Shown here piece after piece: positions 1 through 6,851 of a DNA stretch of 60,890 nucleotides (position 1 is the stretch's first letter; every line of letters begins with the position of its first letter). The DNA is from Phycicoccus sp. (lineage in GTDB: Bacteria; Actinomycetota; Actinomycetes; Actinomycetales; Dermatophilaceae). The notes below the pieces were generated by a model, which worked only from the letters and a program-made list of their open reading frames with translations, made no database searches and had not been told where the DNA came from. The translations under genes were made by a program, and so were the position numbers. The stretch spans positions 1 through 60,890 of the forward strand of contig JAGOME010000016.1 in the NCBI GenBank assembly GCA_017993715.1, in the 5' to 3' direction.

Positions 1-143
1 CCTCGCCGCCAGCGACGTTGACCCAGACCCCCCCCGCGCCCGACGGGCCGTCGTCCACCGCCTCCCCCCGCCCGCCCCGGCCCCGATCCGGACCCTGCTC
101 CGACTCCCCCCCCCGGGCCCCCCGCGGAAACTTCACCCCCCCG

Positions 144-326
144 GCGGAAACTTCACACCCGCGCCGGATATAACGCCCGCTCCCGTGAACAACCCGCGCC
201 TCCCGCGGAAACTTCACTCCCGCGCCGGATATAACACCCGCCCCCGTGAACTACCCGCGCCCCCCGCGGAAACTTCACACCCGCGCCGGCTATAACACCC
301 GCCCACGTGAACAACCCGCCGTGGTG
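144..326. repeat. Three tandem 61-bp units with promoter-like cores
   Basis: Three near-identical 61-bp units begin at 144, 205 and 266, and a partial unit lies at 124. Each carries GGAAAC, exactly 17 bases, then TATAAC (146-174, 207-235, 268-296), and about 12 bases later GTGAAC. The unit therefore looks like a duplicated promoter plus a GTG start rather than a protein repeat. The first 120 bases of the window are C-rich low complexity and may be an unreliable sequence end. Confidence 0.75.
268..296 (+). promoter_or_regulatory. Putative promoter of the FrnE-like gene (third repeat unit)
   Basis: GGAAAC at 268-273 and TATAAC at 291-296 are separated by 17 bases, which is good sigma-70 spacing. 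The -35 resembles an ECF-type GGAAC box more than TTGACA. The site lies about 95 bases before the FrnE-like start codon. Promoter activity is inferred from the sequence only. Confidence 0.35.
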
Positions 327-390
327 TCCGGCGACGTGGCTGAGGCTGCCCGACGTCAGCGGCGCGAGCGCGCGGCATACCCTTGTGGGC

Positions 391-1095
391 ATGCGTATCG
401 ACGTCTGGTCCGACCTGGTCTGCCCGTTCTGCCATGTGGGCCGCCGCTACCTCGACCTGGCCCTGGCCGACTTTCCGCACCGCGACGAGGTCGACGTGGT
501 GTGGCACAGCTTTGAGCTGGACCGCAATGCGCCGCCGGTCCTCGATGGCTCGAACACTGCGCGCGTCGCCGATAAGTACGGCGTCCCGGTCGCCCAGGTC
601 GAGGAGCAGCAGCGGCAGATGGCCAATGCGGCCGCGCAGGTCGGGCTCGACTTCCAGTGGGAGCAGGTGCAAGGCGGCAACTCCTACGACGCCCACCGCG
701 TGATCCACTTCGCCCGGAGCAAGGACCTCGAGGAGCCGGTGACCCGCTCGCTCATGCATGGCTGGTACACCGACGGCGAAGCGCTCGGGGAGAAGTCCAC
801 GCTCGTTCGCCTCGGCGTGGCCGGCGGGCTCGACGAGGCCGAGCTGCGCGCAGTCCTGGACTCCGACGACTTCGGCTACGACGTGCGCGAGGACGAAGCC
901 ATGGCGACCGAGATCGGCATCTCATCGGTGCCGACCTTCGTGCTGGACCAGAAGTACGCCGTCGTCGGGGCCCAGCCGGTCGAGGTGTTCCGCAACGCGC
1001 TGGCCCAGGTGTGGGAGGAGCGCGGCATCGAGCCCCAGCAACGCGAGGCTGGCTGCGGTGCGTGTGGTTGCGGCGCCGGCGGTTGCGGGTCCTAA
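391..1095 (+). CDS. FrnE-like DsbA-family oxidoreductase
   Basis: A 234-residue cytoplasmic-type DsbA/FrnE family thiol oxidoreductase with a thioredoxin fold and helical insertion. The CPFC active site is at residues 11-14 after the N-terminal strand, and the cis-proline loop SSVPTF is in the last third. No signal peptide is visible. The frame stays open upstream to a GTG at 307, but the ATG at 391 gives the family's usual N terminus (MRIDVWSDL). The C-terminal tail is unusual: it ends in a Gly/Cys-rich stretch with spacing C-x2-C-x-C-x4-C that could bind a metal or act as an extra redox site. Members are generally linked to disulfide isomerisation or polyketide biosynthesis; the substrate here is unknown. 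GAATGCCG follows nine bases after the stop. Confidence 0.88.
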   Translation: MRIDVWSDLVCPFCHVGRRYLDLALADFPHRDEVDVVWHSFELDRNAPPVLDGSNTARVADKYGVPVAQVEEQQRQMANAAAQVGLDFQWEQVQGGNSYDAHRVIHFARSKDLEEPVTRSLMHGWYTDGEALGEKSTLVRLGVAGGLDEAELRAVLDSDDFGYDVREDEAMATEIGISSVPTFVLDQKYAVVGAQPVEVFRNALAQVWEERGIEPQQREAGCGACGCGAGGCGS

Positions 1096-1196
1096 AACCT
1101 GCCGAATGCCGCCCGCTCACCGCCCGTGTCAGCGGCGTGTGCCCGCGCGCACCATCTCGACGGCCTGAGCGACCCGGTTGCACTGCTGACACCTGA

Positions 1197-1220
1197 GGAT
1201 CTCGCGCAGCCACGAGATCC
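1197..1220 (-). terminator. Hairpin downstream of the SRP RNA
   Basis: GGATCTCG (1197-1204) and CGAGATCC (1213-1220) form an 8-bp stem with an 8-base loop, 15 bases beyond the SRP RNA 3' end on the minus strand. There is no U tract, as is common for actinobacterial terminators. Confidence 0.5.
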
Positions 1221-1235
1221 ATGAGCAGACGCGAA

Positions 1236-1323
1236 GACACCCCGCGTACCTGGAAGAGCTCACCTGCCCTTGCTGCATTCCTGCCCTGGGGGAGTTCAGT
1301 GAGGTACCACCACACGGGGTGTC
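1236..1323 (-). ncRNA. ffs: Signal recognition particle RNA, small bacterial (4.5S) type
   Basis: The minus strand carries the conserved SRP domain IV: the GGAA tetraloop followed by GCAGCAAGGGCAGGTGAGCTC-like sequence. The ends GACACCCCG and CGGGGTGTC pair perfectly, giving an RNA of about 88 nt. It binds Ffh and targets membrane and secreted proteins to SecYEG with FtsY. The tetraloop is closed by an A-U pair instead of the usual C-G. The transcript converges on the FrnE-like gene; the IS-flanked insertion begins about 80 bases upstream of its 5' end. Confidence 0.9.
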
Positions 1324-1399
1324 GGGTCCGAGTCTAGGCACCGGCGCGGCATTCCCCAATTTTCCGGCGGCTGCAAGGGGTTGGCGGTGCGGTCGGCGG

Positions 1400-1407
1400 G
1401 CGGCTGG
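1400..1407. repeat. Left 8-bp target-site duplication of the composite element
   Basis: GCGGCTGG sits directly left of the first IS copy and recurs at 6438-6445 directly right of the second copy. Neither copy has a matching duplication on its inner side. Confidence 0.85.
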
Positions 1408-2799
1408 GACAGAGTCCCGTGGGGTGGTGGGCTTTCAAGGGTGACCTTGGTGCCTACGTGCCGCTGCTGATGGCGGCGGTGTCAGTATCGCTGGTGGTGG
1501 TCAGGAGCGCCATGGATGCTTCGGAGAGGTAGCGGCGGTCGGAGACTTGCCATTCGTCGTGGGCGTCGGCCAGGACGGCGCCGACGAGGCGGATGACGGC
1601 GGGTTCATTGGGGAAGATCCCCACGACGCGGGTGCGTTTCTTGATCTCTTTGTTGACCCGTTCGATGGGGTTGTTGGACCAGATCTTGGTCCAGTGCGCC
1701 CTCGGGTACGCGGTGAACGCCAGGACCTCGACCTTCGCGTCGTCCATCAGCGGCGCGATCTTTGGGAACGGCGTGGCGAGCTGGTCGCGGACCTCGTCCC
1801 AGGCGGCGTGGACGGCCTTGGCGTCGGGTTGGGCGAAGATCGTGCGGAACAGGGCGGCGACCATGTCCTTGTGGGTCTTGGTGACCAGGGAGAGCAGGTT
1901 GCGGGCGAAGTGGACCCGGCAGCGTTGGTGCGCGGCCCCGGCGAAGCATCGGGTGAGGGCTTTGACCAGTCCGGCGTGCTGGTCGGAGATGACCAGCTGG
2001 ACCCCCGAGAGGCCGCGCTCTTTGAGGTCGGTGAGGAACTTCCGCCAGAACGTCTCATCCTCGCTGTCGCCGATGTCCAGGCCCAGGATCTCGCGGGTGC
2101 CGTGCTCGGTGACGCCGGTGGCGACCACGACGGCCTTGGAGACCACCTGCCCGCGGGAGGTCTCCCGCACGTGCAGGTAGGTCGCGTCGAGGAAGACGTA
2201 CGGGAACCTCGCGCGCCCCAGAGTGCGGGTGCGGAACGCACCCACGGACTCATCGAGGCCTGCGCAGATCCGGGAGACCTCGGACTTCGACATCCCGGAC
2301 CCGCCGAGCGCCGCGACGAGGTCGTCGACCGCGCGGGTTGAGACGCCGTGGACGTAGGCCTCCATCACGACCGCGTGCAACGCCTGGTCGATCCGCCGCC
2401 GCGGCTCGAGGATCTCGGGGAAGAACGAGCCCTTGCGCAGCTTCGGGATCGCCAACCGGACATCGCCGGCCTTGGTGGTCAACACCCGCGCCCGGGTGCC
2501 GTTGCGTTCGTTGCGGCGCGACTCGGTCCGCTCATAGCGGGCCGCGCCGATCACCTGCTCGGCCTCGAGCTCGATCAGGTCCTGTAACGCGACCCGTACC
2601 GACTCACGGATCAGGTCCACGCCCTCCCCGGCGCGGAACACCTCGAGCAACTCGGACAGGGCAGACTGGGACAAGGTCATCGGTGAGATCTCCTTCGGTG
2701 CGTGCTTGGCCGTACACACCAAGAATCTCGCCGATGACCCCACCTACCTCAGAGCCACTCCGCTACCCCTGAAACCCCACCACCCCCGGGGACTCAGGC
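1408..2799 (-). mobile_element. IS256-family insertion sequence, left copy
   Basis: The element is 1392 bp with imperfect terminal inverted repeats. The left end reads GAGTCCCGTGGGGTGGTGGG and the complement of the right end reads GAGTCCCCGGGGGTGGTGGG; both continue into TTTCA. It encodes one transposase on the minus strand. Its right end cuts a tRNA-Pro gene between tRNA positions 7 and 8. Confidence 0.92.
1454..2680 (-). CDS. IS256-family (Mutator-type) transposase
   Basis: A 408-residue DDE transposase of the IS256/MULE group. Acidic catalytic residues lie in the contexts FLDATY, VISDQHAGL and NPIERVNKEIKKRTR, the last being the family's C-terminal signature. The frame opens further upstream to 2743, but the ATG at 2680 is preceded by AAGGAG at good spacing and starts with the usual MTLSQSALSELLE. 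It is identical to the transposase at 5092-6318. It should bind the terminal repeats and catalyse excision and insertion, typically with 8-9 bp target duplications, which matches the 8 bp seen here. No frameshift or stop is present, so it is likely active. Confidence 0.95.
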   Translation of the reverse strand: MTLSQSALSELLEVFRAGEGVDLIRESVRVALQDLIELEAEQVIGAARYERTESRRNERNGTRARVLTTKAGDVRLAIPKLRKGSFFPEILEPRRRIDQALHAVVMEAYVHGVSTRAVDDLVAALGGSGMSKSEVSRICAGLDESVGAFRTRTLGRARFPYVFLDATYLHVRETSRGQVVSKAVVVATGVTEHGTREILGLDIGDSEDETFWRKFLTDLKERGLSGVQLVISDQHAGLVKALTRCFAGAAHQRCRVHFARNLLSLVTKTHKDMVAALFRTIFAQPDAKAVHAAWDEVRDQLATPFPKIAPLMDDAKVEVLAFTAYPRAHWTKIWSNNPIERVNKEIKKRTRVVGIFPNEPAVIRLVGAVLADAHDEWQVSDRRYLSEASMALLTTTSDTDTAAISSGT

Positions 2800-2866
2800 T
2801 GGCGCAGCTTGGTAGCGCACCTGACTGGGGGTCAGGGGGTCGCAGGTTCAAATCCTGTCATCCCGA
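2800..2866 (+). pseudogene. tRNA-Pro(GGG) lacking its first seven bases
   Basis: The D arm (TGGCGCAGCTTGGTAGCGCA), an anticodon stem CCTGA/TCAGG with GGG anticodon, a T arm with GGTTCAAATCC and the 3' acceptor strand CATCCCG are intact. The 5' acceptor strand has been replaced by the IS right end. IS bases CTCAGGC do not pair with CATCCCG, so no acceptor stem can form and the transcript should not be processed or charged. Its terminator follows directly. This is the scar of an IS insertion inside a tRNA gene in the donor replicon. Confidence 0.88.
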
Positions 2867-2871
2867 CGTAA

Positions 2872-2905
2872 AAGCCCCGATGAGAAGCCATTTTCATCGG
2901 GGCTT
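2872..2905 (+). terminator. Terminator of the truncated tRNA-Pro
   Basis: AAGCCCCGATGA (2872-2883) and TCATCGGGGCTT (2894-2905) form a perfect 12-bp stem with a 10-base loop a few bases after the tRNA. It was carried along with the tRNA fragment. Confidence 0.85.
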
Positions 2906-2965
2906 CGTCGTGTCCGGCGGAGAGTTTTCGCGGACCAGCCCGTACGGGGCCCCCGCCGCCGTCGC

Positions 2966-3802
2966 GTGGCCGATCACCTGGGCGAGGCGGGCACGGGCCG
3001 TGCGGTCTACTCGGACGATCCTCTCCAGCCGGTCGGCATGGCATCGCCCTATCCCTGGCTGCTCTCACAGGCGGGCACCATCGACATCAACGGCGTGCGT
3101 CGGCCGATCTCGTACTGGCGAGAGATCGTGTGGGGCCTGCGTGACGCGCCGTACATCGCCGTTCATCGCCCGCAGGCTCACGGCCGGTCGCTGACCGTGG
3201 GTCGGTGGGGGTGGGACGACGTGCTCTCGAGCTGGGCCTGGGACGTGGAGGACGGAGCGCCGCTCATCGTGGACGTGTACTCGGACTCTGAGGAGGTCGA
3301 GCTTCTTCTGGACGGCGAGAGTTTGGGCGTGCGGAAACTCAGTGTCGACGCTGACGGGCAACCGCGCACATCCATCGCCCGATTCGAGACCGAGTACCAG
3401 CGCGGAACTCTCGTCGCCGTGGCGCGGCGGAACGGCATCGAGGTGAGTCGATCCGAGCTCAGCAGCCTCGACGGAGAGGTCGTCCTGACCGCGATGGCCG
3501 AACGCCCGCGGATCGACGCGAGTTCGGACGACCTCGCATATGTGCACATCACCCTTCAGGACGACGCGGGAACTGTTGCGGTCGACGATTCTGACACGGT
3601 GACGGTAACCGTGAGTGGCCCCGGCGAACTGGTCGCGCTGTCCAGCGCCAAACCCGACGACGAAGAACCGTTCCACACCTCCACCCACACGATGCACGAG
3701 GGGCGGCTGCTCGCGATTGTGCGCCCCACCGGTCCCGGCCGGATCCACGTCACCGCCGCCTCGGCCCGCTCCCAGACATCAGTCTCTGTGATAGCTGAAT
3801 GA
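2966..3802 (+). pseudogene. 3' fragment of a GH2 (beta-galactosidase-like) gene
   Basis: The 278 codons match only the C-terminal part of a large glycoside hydrolase family 2 protein. There is the end of the TIM barrel (GTIDINGVRRPISYWREIVW is typical), then a domain starting near residue 75 resembling the DUF4982 beta-sandwich, then one or two Ig-like domains. The catalytic glutamates and the N-terminal sugar-binding domain are absent. The GTG at 2966 is only the first in-frame start in the fragment and has no clear ribosome-binding site. Homologous sequence appears to begin shortly after the tRNA-Pro terminator, so the upstream half was lost when the tRNA-Pro segment and this gene were joined. 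Not expected to be an active enzyme. Confidence 0.75.
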
Positions 3803-4014
3803 CAATAGCGCGCGTTGTCGGCGCGAGGACGTGCTGAGCGTCGAACCCGGTCGAAATCCTCGAGTCCCCCGCGCCGGATGTGGGCAGAGACCCTTACGCC
3901 GACAGACGAGACCTCGAATTCGAGGCGAAAGACGACGCCCAAGGCGAGGTAAGGCCCGCTTCGAGCGACGGATCAGAAGCCGTGCGTAATGAATCACTGC
4001 CCGGTCAGGAGCCG

Positions 4015-4983
4015 TCACTCTCCACCGATGCGGACGTTCTTCCAGTTGTCGTTGAGGGTGATCTCTGGGGTCGTGCCGGTGAAGGCTCCGGCGGCGTCCT
4101 GGTCGTGCTGGAGCCAGTATCGGAACCATGCGGTCATGTAGCCGCTTCCGGTAGTGAGGGTATCGCTGTGGTCGGTGTCGTCGCGAAGGGCGATCACCTT
4201 GGTGACACTATCGGGAATGTCCGCGAACGTGTCCTCGAGAGACCAAAGGGGGGAGATGCCTTGCCCGTCCGTCGCCGAGATGTCCGTTGCGGTGCCCGCG
4301 TCGAATGCGCCCGTACCGGCGATGAGGAACGAGGGGATGGCGAGCCTGGTGGCATCGTAGGACCACTCCGGCCCGAAGACGGCGTCTTGTCCCCAGTATC
4401 TTCCGGTGGGGCTGGCGGCGAACAGTGCAGTGAACCGGTCTCCGCCGGGTCGCGCGGTGGCGGCGTTTATCGCGCCGACACCGCCTTGGGAGTGCCCGGC
4501 GATCCCGACGTTGGACGTGTCGACGTGGTCATGGAAGGTGCTGTGGGGATCATCGTTCGAGTCGAGGATGAATTGGAGGCTTGCGACGGACGACTCGCCC
4601 GTCCGAGAGTTCTCGTCCTCGTTCCCGATCACGATGAATCCCCACGACGCGAGGTGCCTCAGGGCGGGCTCCGTCTTCGAGGCGGGCACCCCTGTTCCGT
4701 TCGCGATGACCACGACGGGGTAGCTCCCCTCAGCGCCGGGCAGCTCGCTCGGATACCAGACCTGCTGTATCCCTTCGGGGGCGCCGGTGGTGTCGATCTC
4801 CTCGTGCGACACATCGAACGGCCCCATCGGCGTGTACATGGCCTCGATGGGCCCACCTGTGGCTACGAAGTCGTAGTAGTGGGCGCCGCGATATGTCACG
4901 AAGCCGATGATCGCGACGACACCGAGCACACCCACGCCGATGAGACTTGCGAGGACGATGAGGGCCCATTTGGCGATTCTCAT
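4015..4983 (-). CDS. Membrane-anchored alpha/beta hydrolase (cutinase/PET-hydrolase-like)
   Basis: 322 residues. A hydrophobic segment at about 6-30 is followed by the extracytoplasmic domain, so the enzyme is likely anchored outside the membrane. The nucleophile elbow GHSQGG is near residue 165, followed by AINAATARP, and a candidate catalytic His lies in DDTDHSD. The fold resembles chlorophyllase/dienelactone-hydrolase or actinobacterial polyester-hydrolase-like proteins. A role as esterase or lipase is inferred and the substrate is unknown. It is the only intact gene carried between the two IS copies and so the only plausible selectable cargo. About 210 bases without visible genes separate it from the GH2 fragment. 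Confidence 0.75.
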   Translation of the reverse strand: MRIAKWALIVLASLIGVGVLGVVAIIGFVTYRGAHYYDFVATGGPIEAMYTPMGPFDVSHEEIDTTGAPEGIQQVWYPSELPGAEGSYPVVVIANGTGVPASKTEPALRHLASWGFIVIGNEDENSRTGESSVASLQFILDSNDDPHSTFHDHVDTSNVGIAGHSQGGVGAINAATARPGGDRFTALFAASPTGRYWGQDAVFGPEWSYDATRLAIPSFLIAGTGAFDAGTATDISATDGQGISPLWSLEDTFADIPDSVTKVIALRDDTDHSDTLTTGSGYMTAWFRYWLQHDQDAAGAFTGTTPEITLNDNWKNVRIGGE

Positions 4984-5045
4984 GAGTGATGCTCCAACTC
5001 CGCGCCGGCAGGCAGGTTAAGGAAGGAGGTCGAGGCCGACATCAT

Positions 5046-6437
5046 GACAGAGTCCCGTGGGGTGGTGGGCTTTCAAGGGTGACCTTGGTGCCTACGTGCC
5101 GCTGCTGATGGCGGCGGTGTCAGTATCGCTGGTGGTGGTCAGGAGCGCCATGGATGCTTCGGAGAGGTAGCGGCGGTCGGAGACTTGCCATTCGTCGTGG
5201 GCGTCGGCCAGGACGGCGCCGACGAGGCGGATGACGGCGGGTTCATTGGGGAAGATCCCCACGACGCGGGTGCGTTTCTTGATCTCTTTGTTGACCCGTT
5301 CGATGGGGTTGTTGGACCAGATCTTGGTCCAGTGCGCCCTCGGGTACGCGGTGAACGCCAGGACCTCGACCTTCGCGTCGTCCATCAGCGGCGCGATCTT
5401 TGGGAACGGCGTGGCGAGCTGGTCGCGGACCTCGTCCCAGGCGGCGTGGACGGCCTTGGCGTCGGGTTGGGCGAAGATCGTGCGGAACAGGGCGGCGACC
5501 ATGTCCTTGTGGGTCTTGGTGACCAGGGAGAGCAGGTTGCGGGCGAAGTGGACCCGGCAGCGTTGGTGCGCGGCCCCGGCGAAGCATCGGGTGAGGGCTT
5601 TGACCAGTCCGGCGTGCTGGTCGGAGATGACCAGCTGGACCCCCGAGAGGCCGCGCTCTTTGAGGTCGGTGAGGAACTTCCGCCAGAACGTCTCATCCTC
5701 GCTGTCGCCGATGTCCAGGCCCAGGATCTCGCGGGTGCCGTGCTCGGTGACGCCGGTGGCGACCACGACGGCCTTGGAGACCACCTGCCCGCGGGAGGTC
5801 TCCCGCACGTGCAGGTAGGTCGCGTCGAGGAAGACGTACGGGAACCTCGCGCGCCCCAGAGTGCGGGTGCGGAACGCACCCACGGACTCATCGAGGCCTG
5901 CGCAGATCCGGGAGACCTCGGACTTCGACATCCCGGACCCGCCGAGCGCCGCGACGAGGTCGTCGACCGCGCGGGTTGAGACGCCGTGGACGTAGGCCTC
6001 CATCACGACCGCGTGCAACGCCTGGTCGATCCGCCGCCGCGGCTCGAGGATCTCGGGGAAGAACGAGCCCTTGCGCAGCTTCGGGATCGCCAACCGGACA
6101 TCGCCGGCCTTGGTGGTCAACACCCGCGCCCGGGTGCCGTTGCGTTCGTTGCGGCGCGACTCGGTCCGCTCATAGCGGGCCGCGCCGATCACCTGCTCGG
6201 CCTCGAGCTCGATCAGGTCCTGTAACGCGACCCGTACCGACTCACGGATCAGGTCCACGCCCTCCCCGGCGCGGAACACCTCGAGCAACTCGGACAGGGC
6301 AGACTGGGACAAGGTCATCGGTGAGATCTCCTTCGGTGCGTGCTTGGCCGTACACACCAAGAATCTCGCCGATGACCCCACCTACCTCAGAGCCACTCCG
6401 CTACCCCTGAAACCCCACCACCCCCGGGGACTCAGGC
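5046..6437 (-). mobile_element. IS256-family insertion sequence, right copy
   Basis: Identical in length and sequence to the copy at 1408-2799, and in the same orientation. Its right end borders GCGGCTGG (6438-6445), which matches the left border of the other copy. Its left inner border (ending CATCAT) does not match the other copy's inner border. Confidence 0.92.
5092..6318 (-). CDS. IS256-family transposase, second copy
   Basis: Same 408-residue protein as at 1454-2680, with the same AAGGAG-preceded ATG start and the same catalytic contexts. Sequence identity between the copies suggests recent duplication or ongoing gene conversion. Either copy could mobilise the whole unit by recognising the outermost repeats. 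Confidence 0.95.
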   Translation of the reverse strand: MTLSQSALSELLEVFRAGEGVDLIRESVRVALQDLIELEAEQVIGAARYERTESRRNERNGTRARVLTTKAGDVRLAIPKLRKGSFFPEILEPRRRIDQALHAVVMEAYVHGVSTRAVDDLVAALGGSGMSKSEVSRICAGLDESVGAFRTRTLGRARFPYVFLDATYLHVRETSRGQVVSKAVVVATGVTEHGTREILGLDIGDSEDETFWRKFLTDLKERGLSGVQLVISDQHAGLVKALTRCFAGAAHQRCRVHFARNLLSLVTKTHKDMVAALFRTIFAQPDAKAVHAAWDEVRDQLATPFPKIAPLMDDAKVEVLAFTAYPRAHWTKIWSNNPIERVNKEIKKRTRVVGIFPNEPAVIRLVGAVLADAHDEWQVSDRRYLSEASMALLTTTSDTDTAAISSGT

Positions 6438-6445
6438 GCGGCTGG
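6438..6445. repeat. Right 8-bp target-site duplication
   Basis: GCGGCTGG, identical to 1400-1407. Just beyond it CTGGCACGGCAA (6442-6453) and TTGCCGTGCCAG (6506-6517) form a long-range inverted repeat, so the insertion took place at the edge of a potential hairpin. Confidence 0.85.
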
Positions 6446-6614
6446 CACGGCAATCGTCAGTCTGGTTGGGCCAATCGTGCTCAGCGGTCGGGCTGGCAGG
6501 GTCGTTTGCCGTGCCAGAGGCTCGCGGACTGGTCGCAGCAGGGAACAGGCGGGCAGCGGGCACTGGCTGATCGCTGGACGTGGCCGCGGATTTCGGGCTA
6601 AGCCCGTGCTCCGG

Positions 6615-6620
6615 TAGCCT
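6615..6620 (+). promoter_or_regulatory. -10 box of tRNA-Ser(GGA)
   Basis: TAGCCT lies seven bases before the mature tRNA 5' end, with GATTTCGGGC about 20 bases further upstream. The same arrangement (GATTTCGGGC, then TAACCT seven bases before the RNA) precedes the RNA gene at 20019, so the two share a promoter type. Confidence 0.55.
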
Positions 6621-6627
6621 CCTCGGC

Positions 6628-6715
6628 GGAGGATTCGCATAGTGGCCTAGTGCGCACGATTGGAAATCGTGTTGGGGTAAAACCCTCGCGGGTTCAAATC
6701 CCGCATCCTCCGCCA
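6628..6715 (+). tRNA. tRNA-Ser (anticodon GGA)
   Basis: A complete class II tRNA of 88 nt including an encoded CCA. The acceptor GGAGGAT pairs with ATCCTCC, with discriminator G. The anticodon stem CACGA/TCGTG has loop TTGGAAA (anticodon GGA, reads UCC/UCU). There is a long variable arm and a T arm GCGGGTTCAAATCCCGC. It lies 180 bases right of the composite transposon and is undamaged. Confidence 0.96.
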
Positions 6716-6758
6716 ACAGGGAAAGCCCAGCCGTCTCGGCTGGGCTTTCCCTGTTGGC
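6712..6758 (+). terminator. Terminator of tRNA-Ser(GGA)
   Basis: A perfect 22-bp stem (6712-6733 with 6737-6758, core AAAGCCCAGCCG/CGGCTGGGCTTT) closed by a TCT loop. The stem starts inside the encoded CCA end, so the precursor 3' end must be cut out of a helix before maturation. Confidence 0.88.
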
Positions 6759-6851
6759 GCAGGTGCGGGATGCAGGCAGTGTCCGACATGCCTCTGGCCG
6801 CGTCTGCACCGCACGAGCCAACTCCGCCCACCGCGGGCATAGGTTGACGGG

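Larger units (their letters stand above)
1408..6437. mobile_element. Composite transposon: two identical IS256-family copies with 2.2 kb cargo
   Basis: Two identical 1392-bp IS copies (1408-2799, 5046-6437) in the same orientation flank a 2246-bp cargo. The 8-bp duplication GCGGCTGG brackets the pair as a unit. The cargo holds a 5'-truncated tRNA-Pro with its terminator, the 3' part of a GH2 glycosidase gene, and a membrane-anchored alpha/beta hydrolase. The GAATGCCG motif, frequent elsewhere, is absent from the whole 5 kb, which supports recent acquisition. An alternative origin is integration of a circular unit by recombination with one resident IS copy; that also leaves outer but not inner duplications. 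Confidence 0.85.

Noticed and set aside
1-120. Coding sequence or regulatory signal in the first 120 bases
   Set aside because: C-rich low complexity at a sequence end; too unreliable to interpret.
144-326. Tandem repeats as a CRISPR array
   Set aside because: Units are contiguous at 61 bp with no variable spacers, and no cas genes are present.
1547-2341. 264-codon plus-strand frame inside each IS copy
   Set aside because: Opposite the transposase, rich in Gly/Asp/Val and without domain features; found identically in both IS copies as expected for a shadow.
1408-6437. Two independent insertions of the same IS
   Set aside because: Each copy would have its own 8-bp duplication; only the outermost flanks match.
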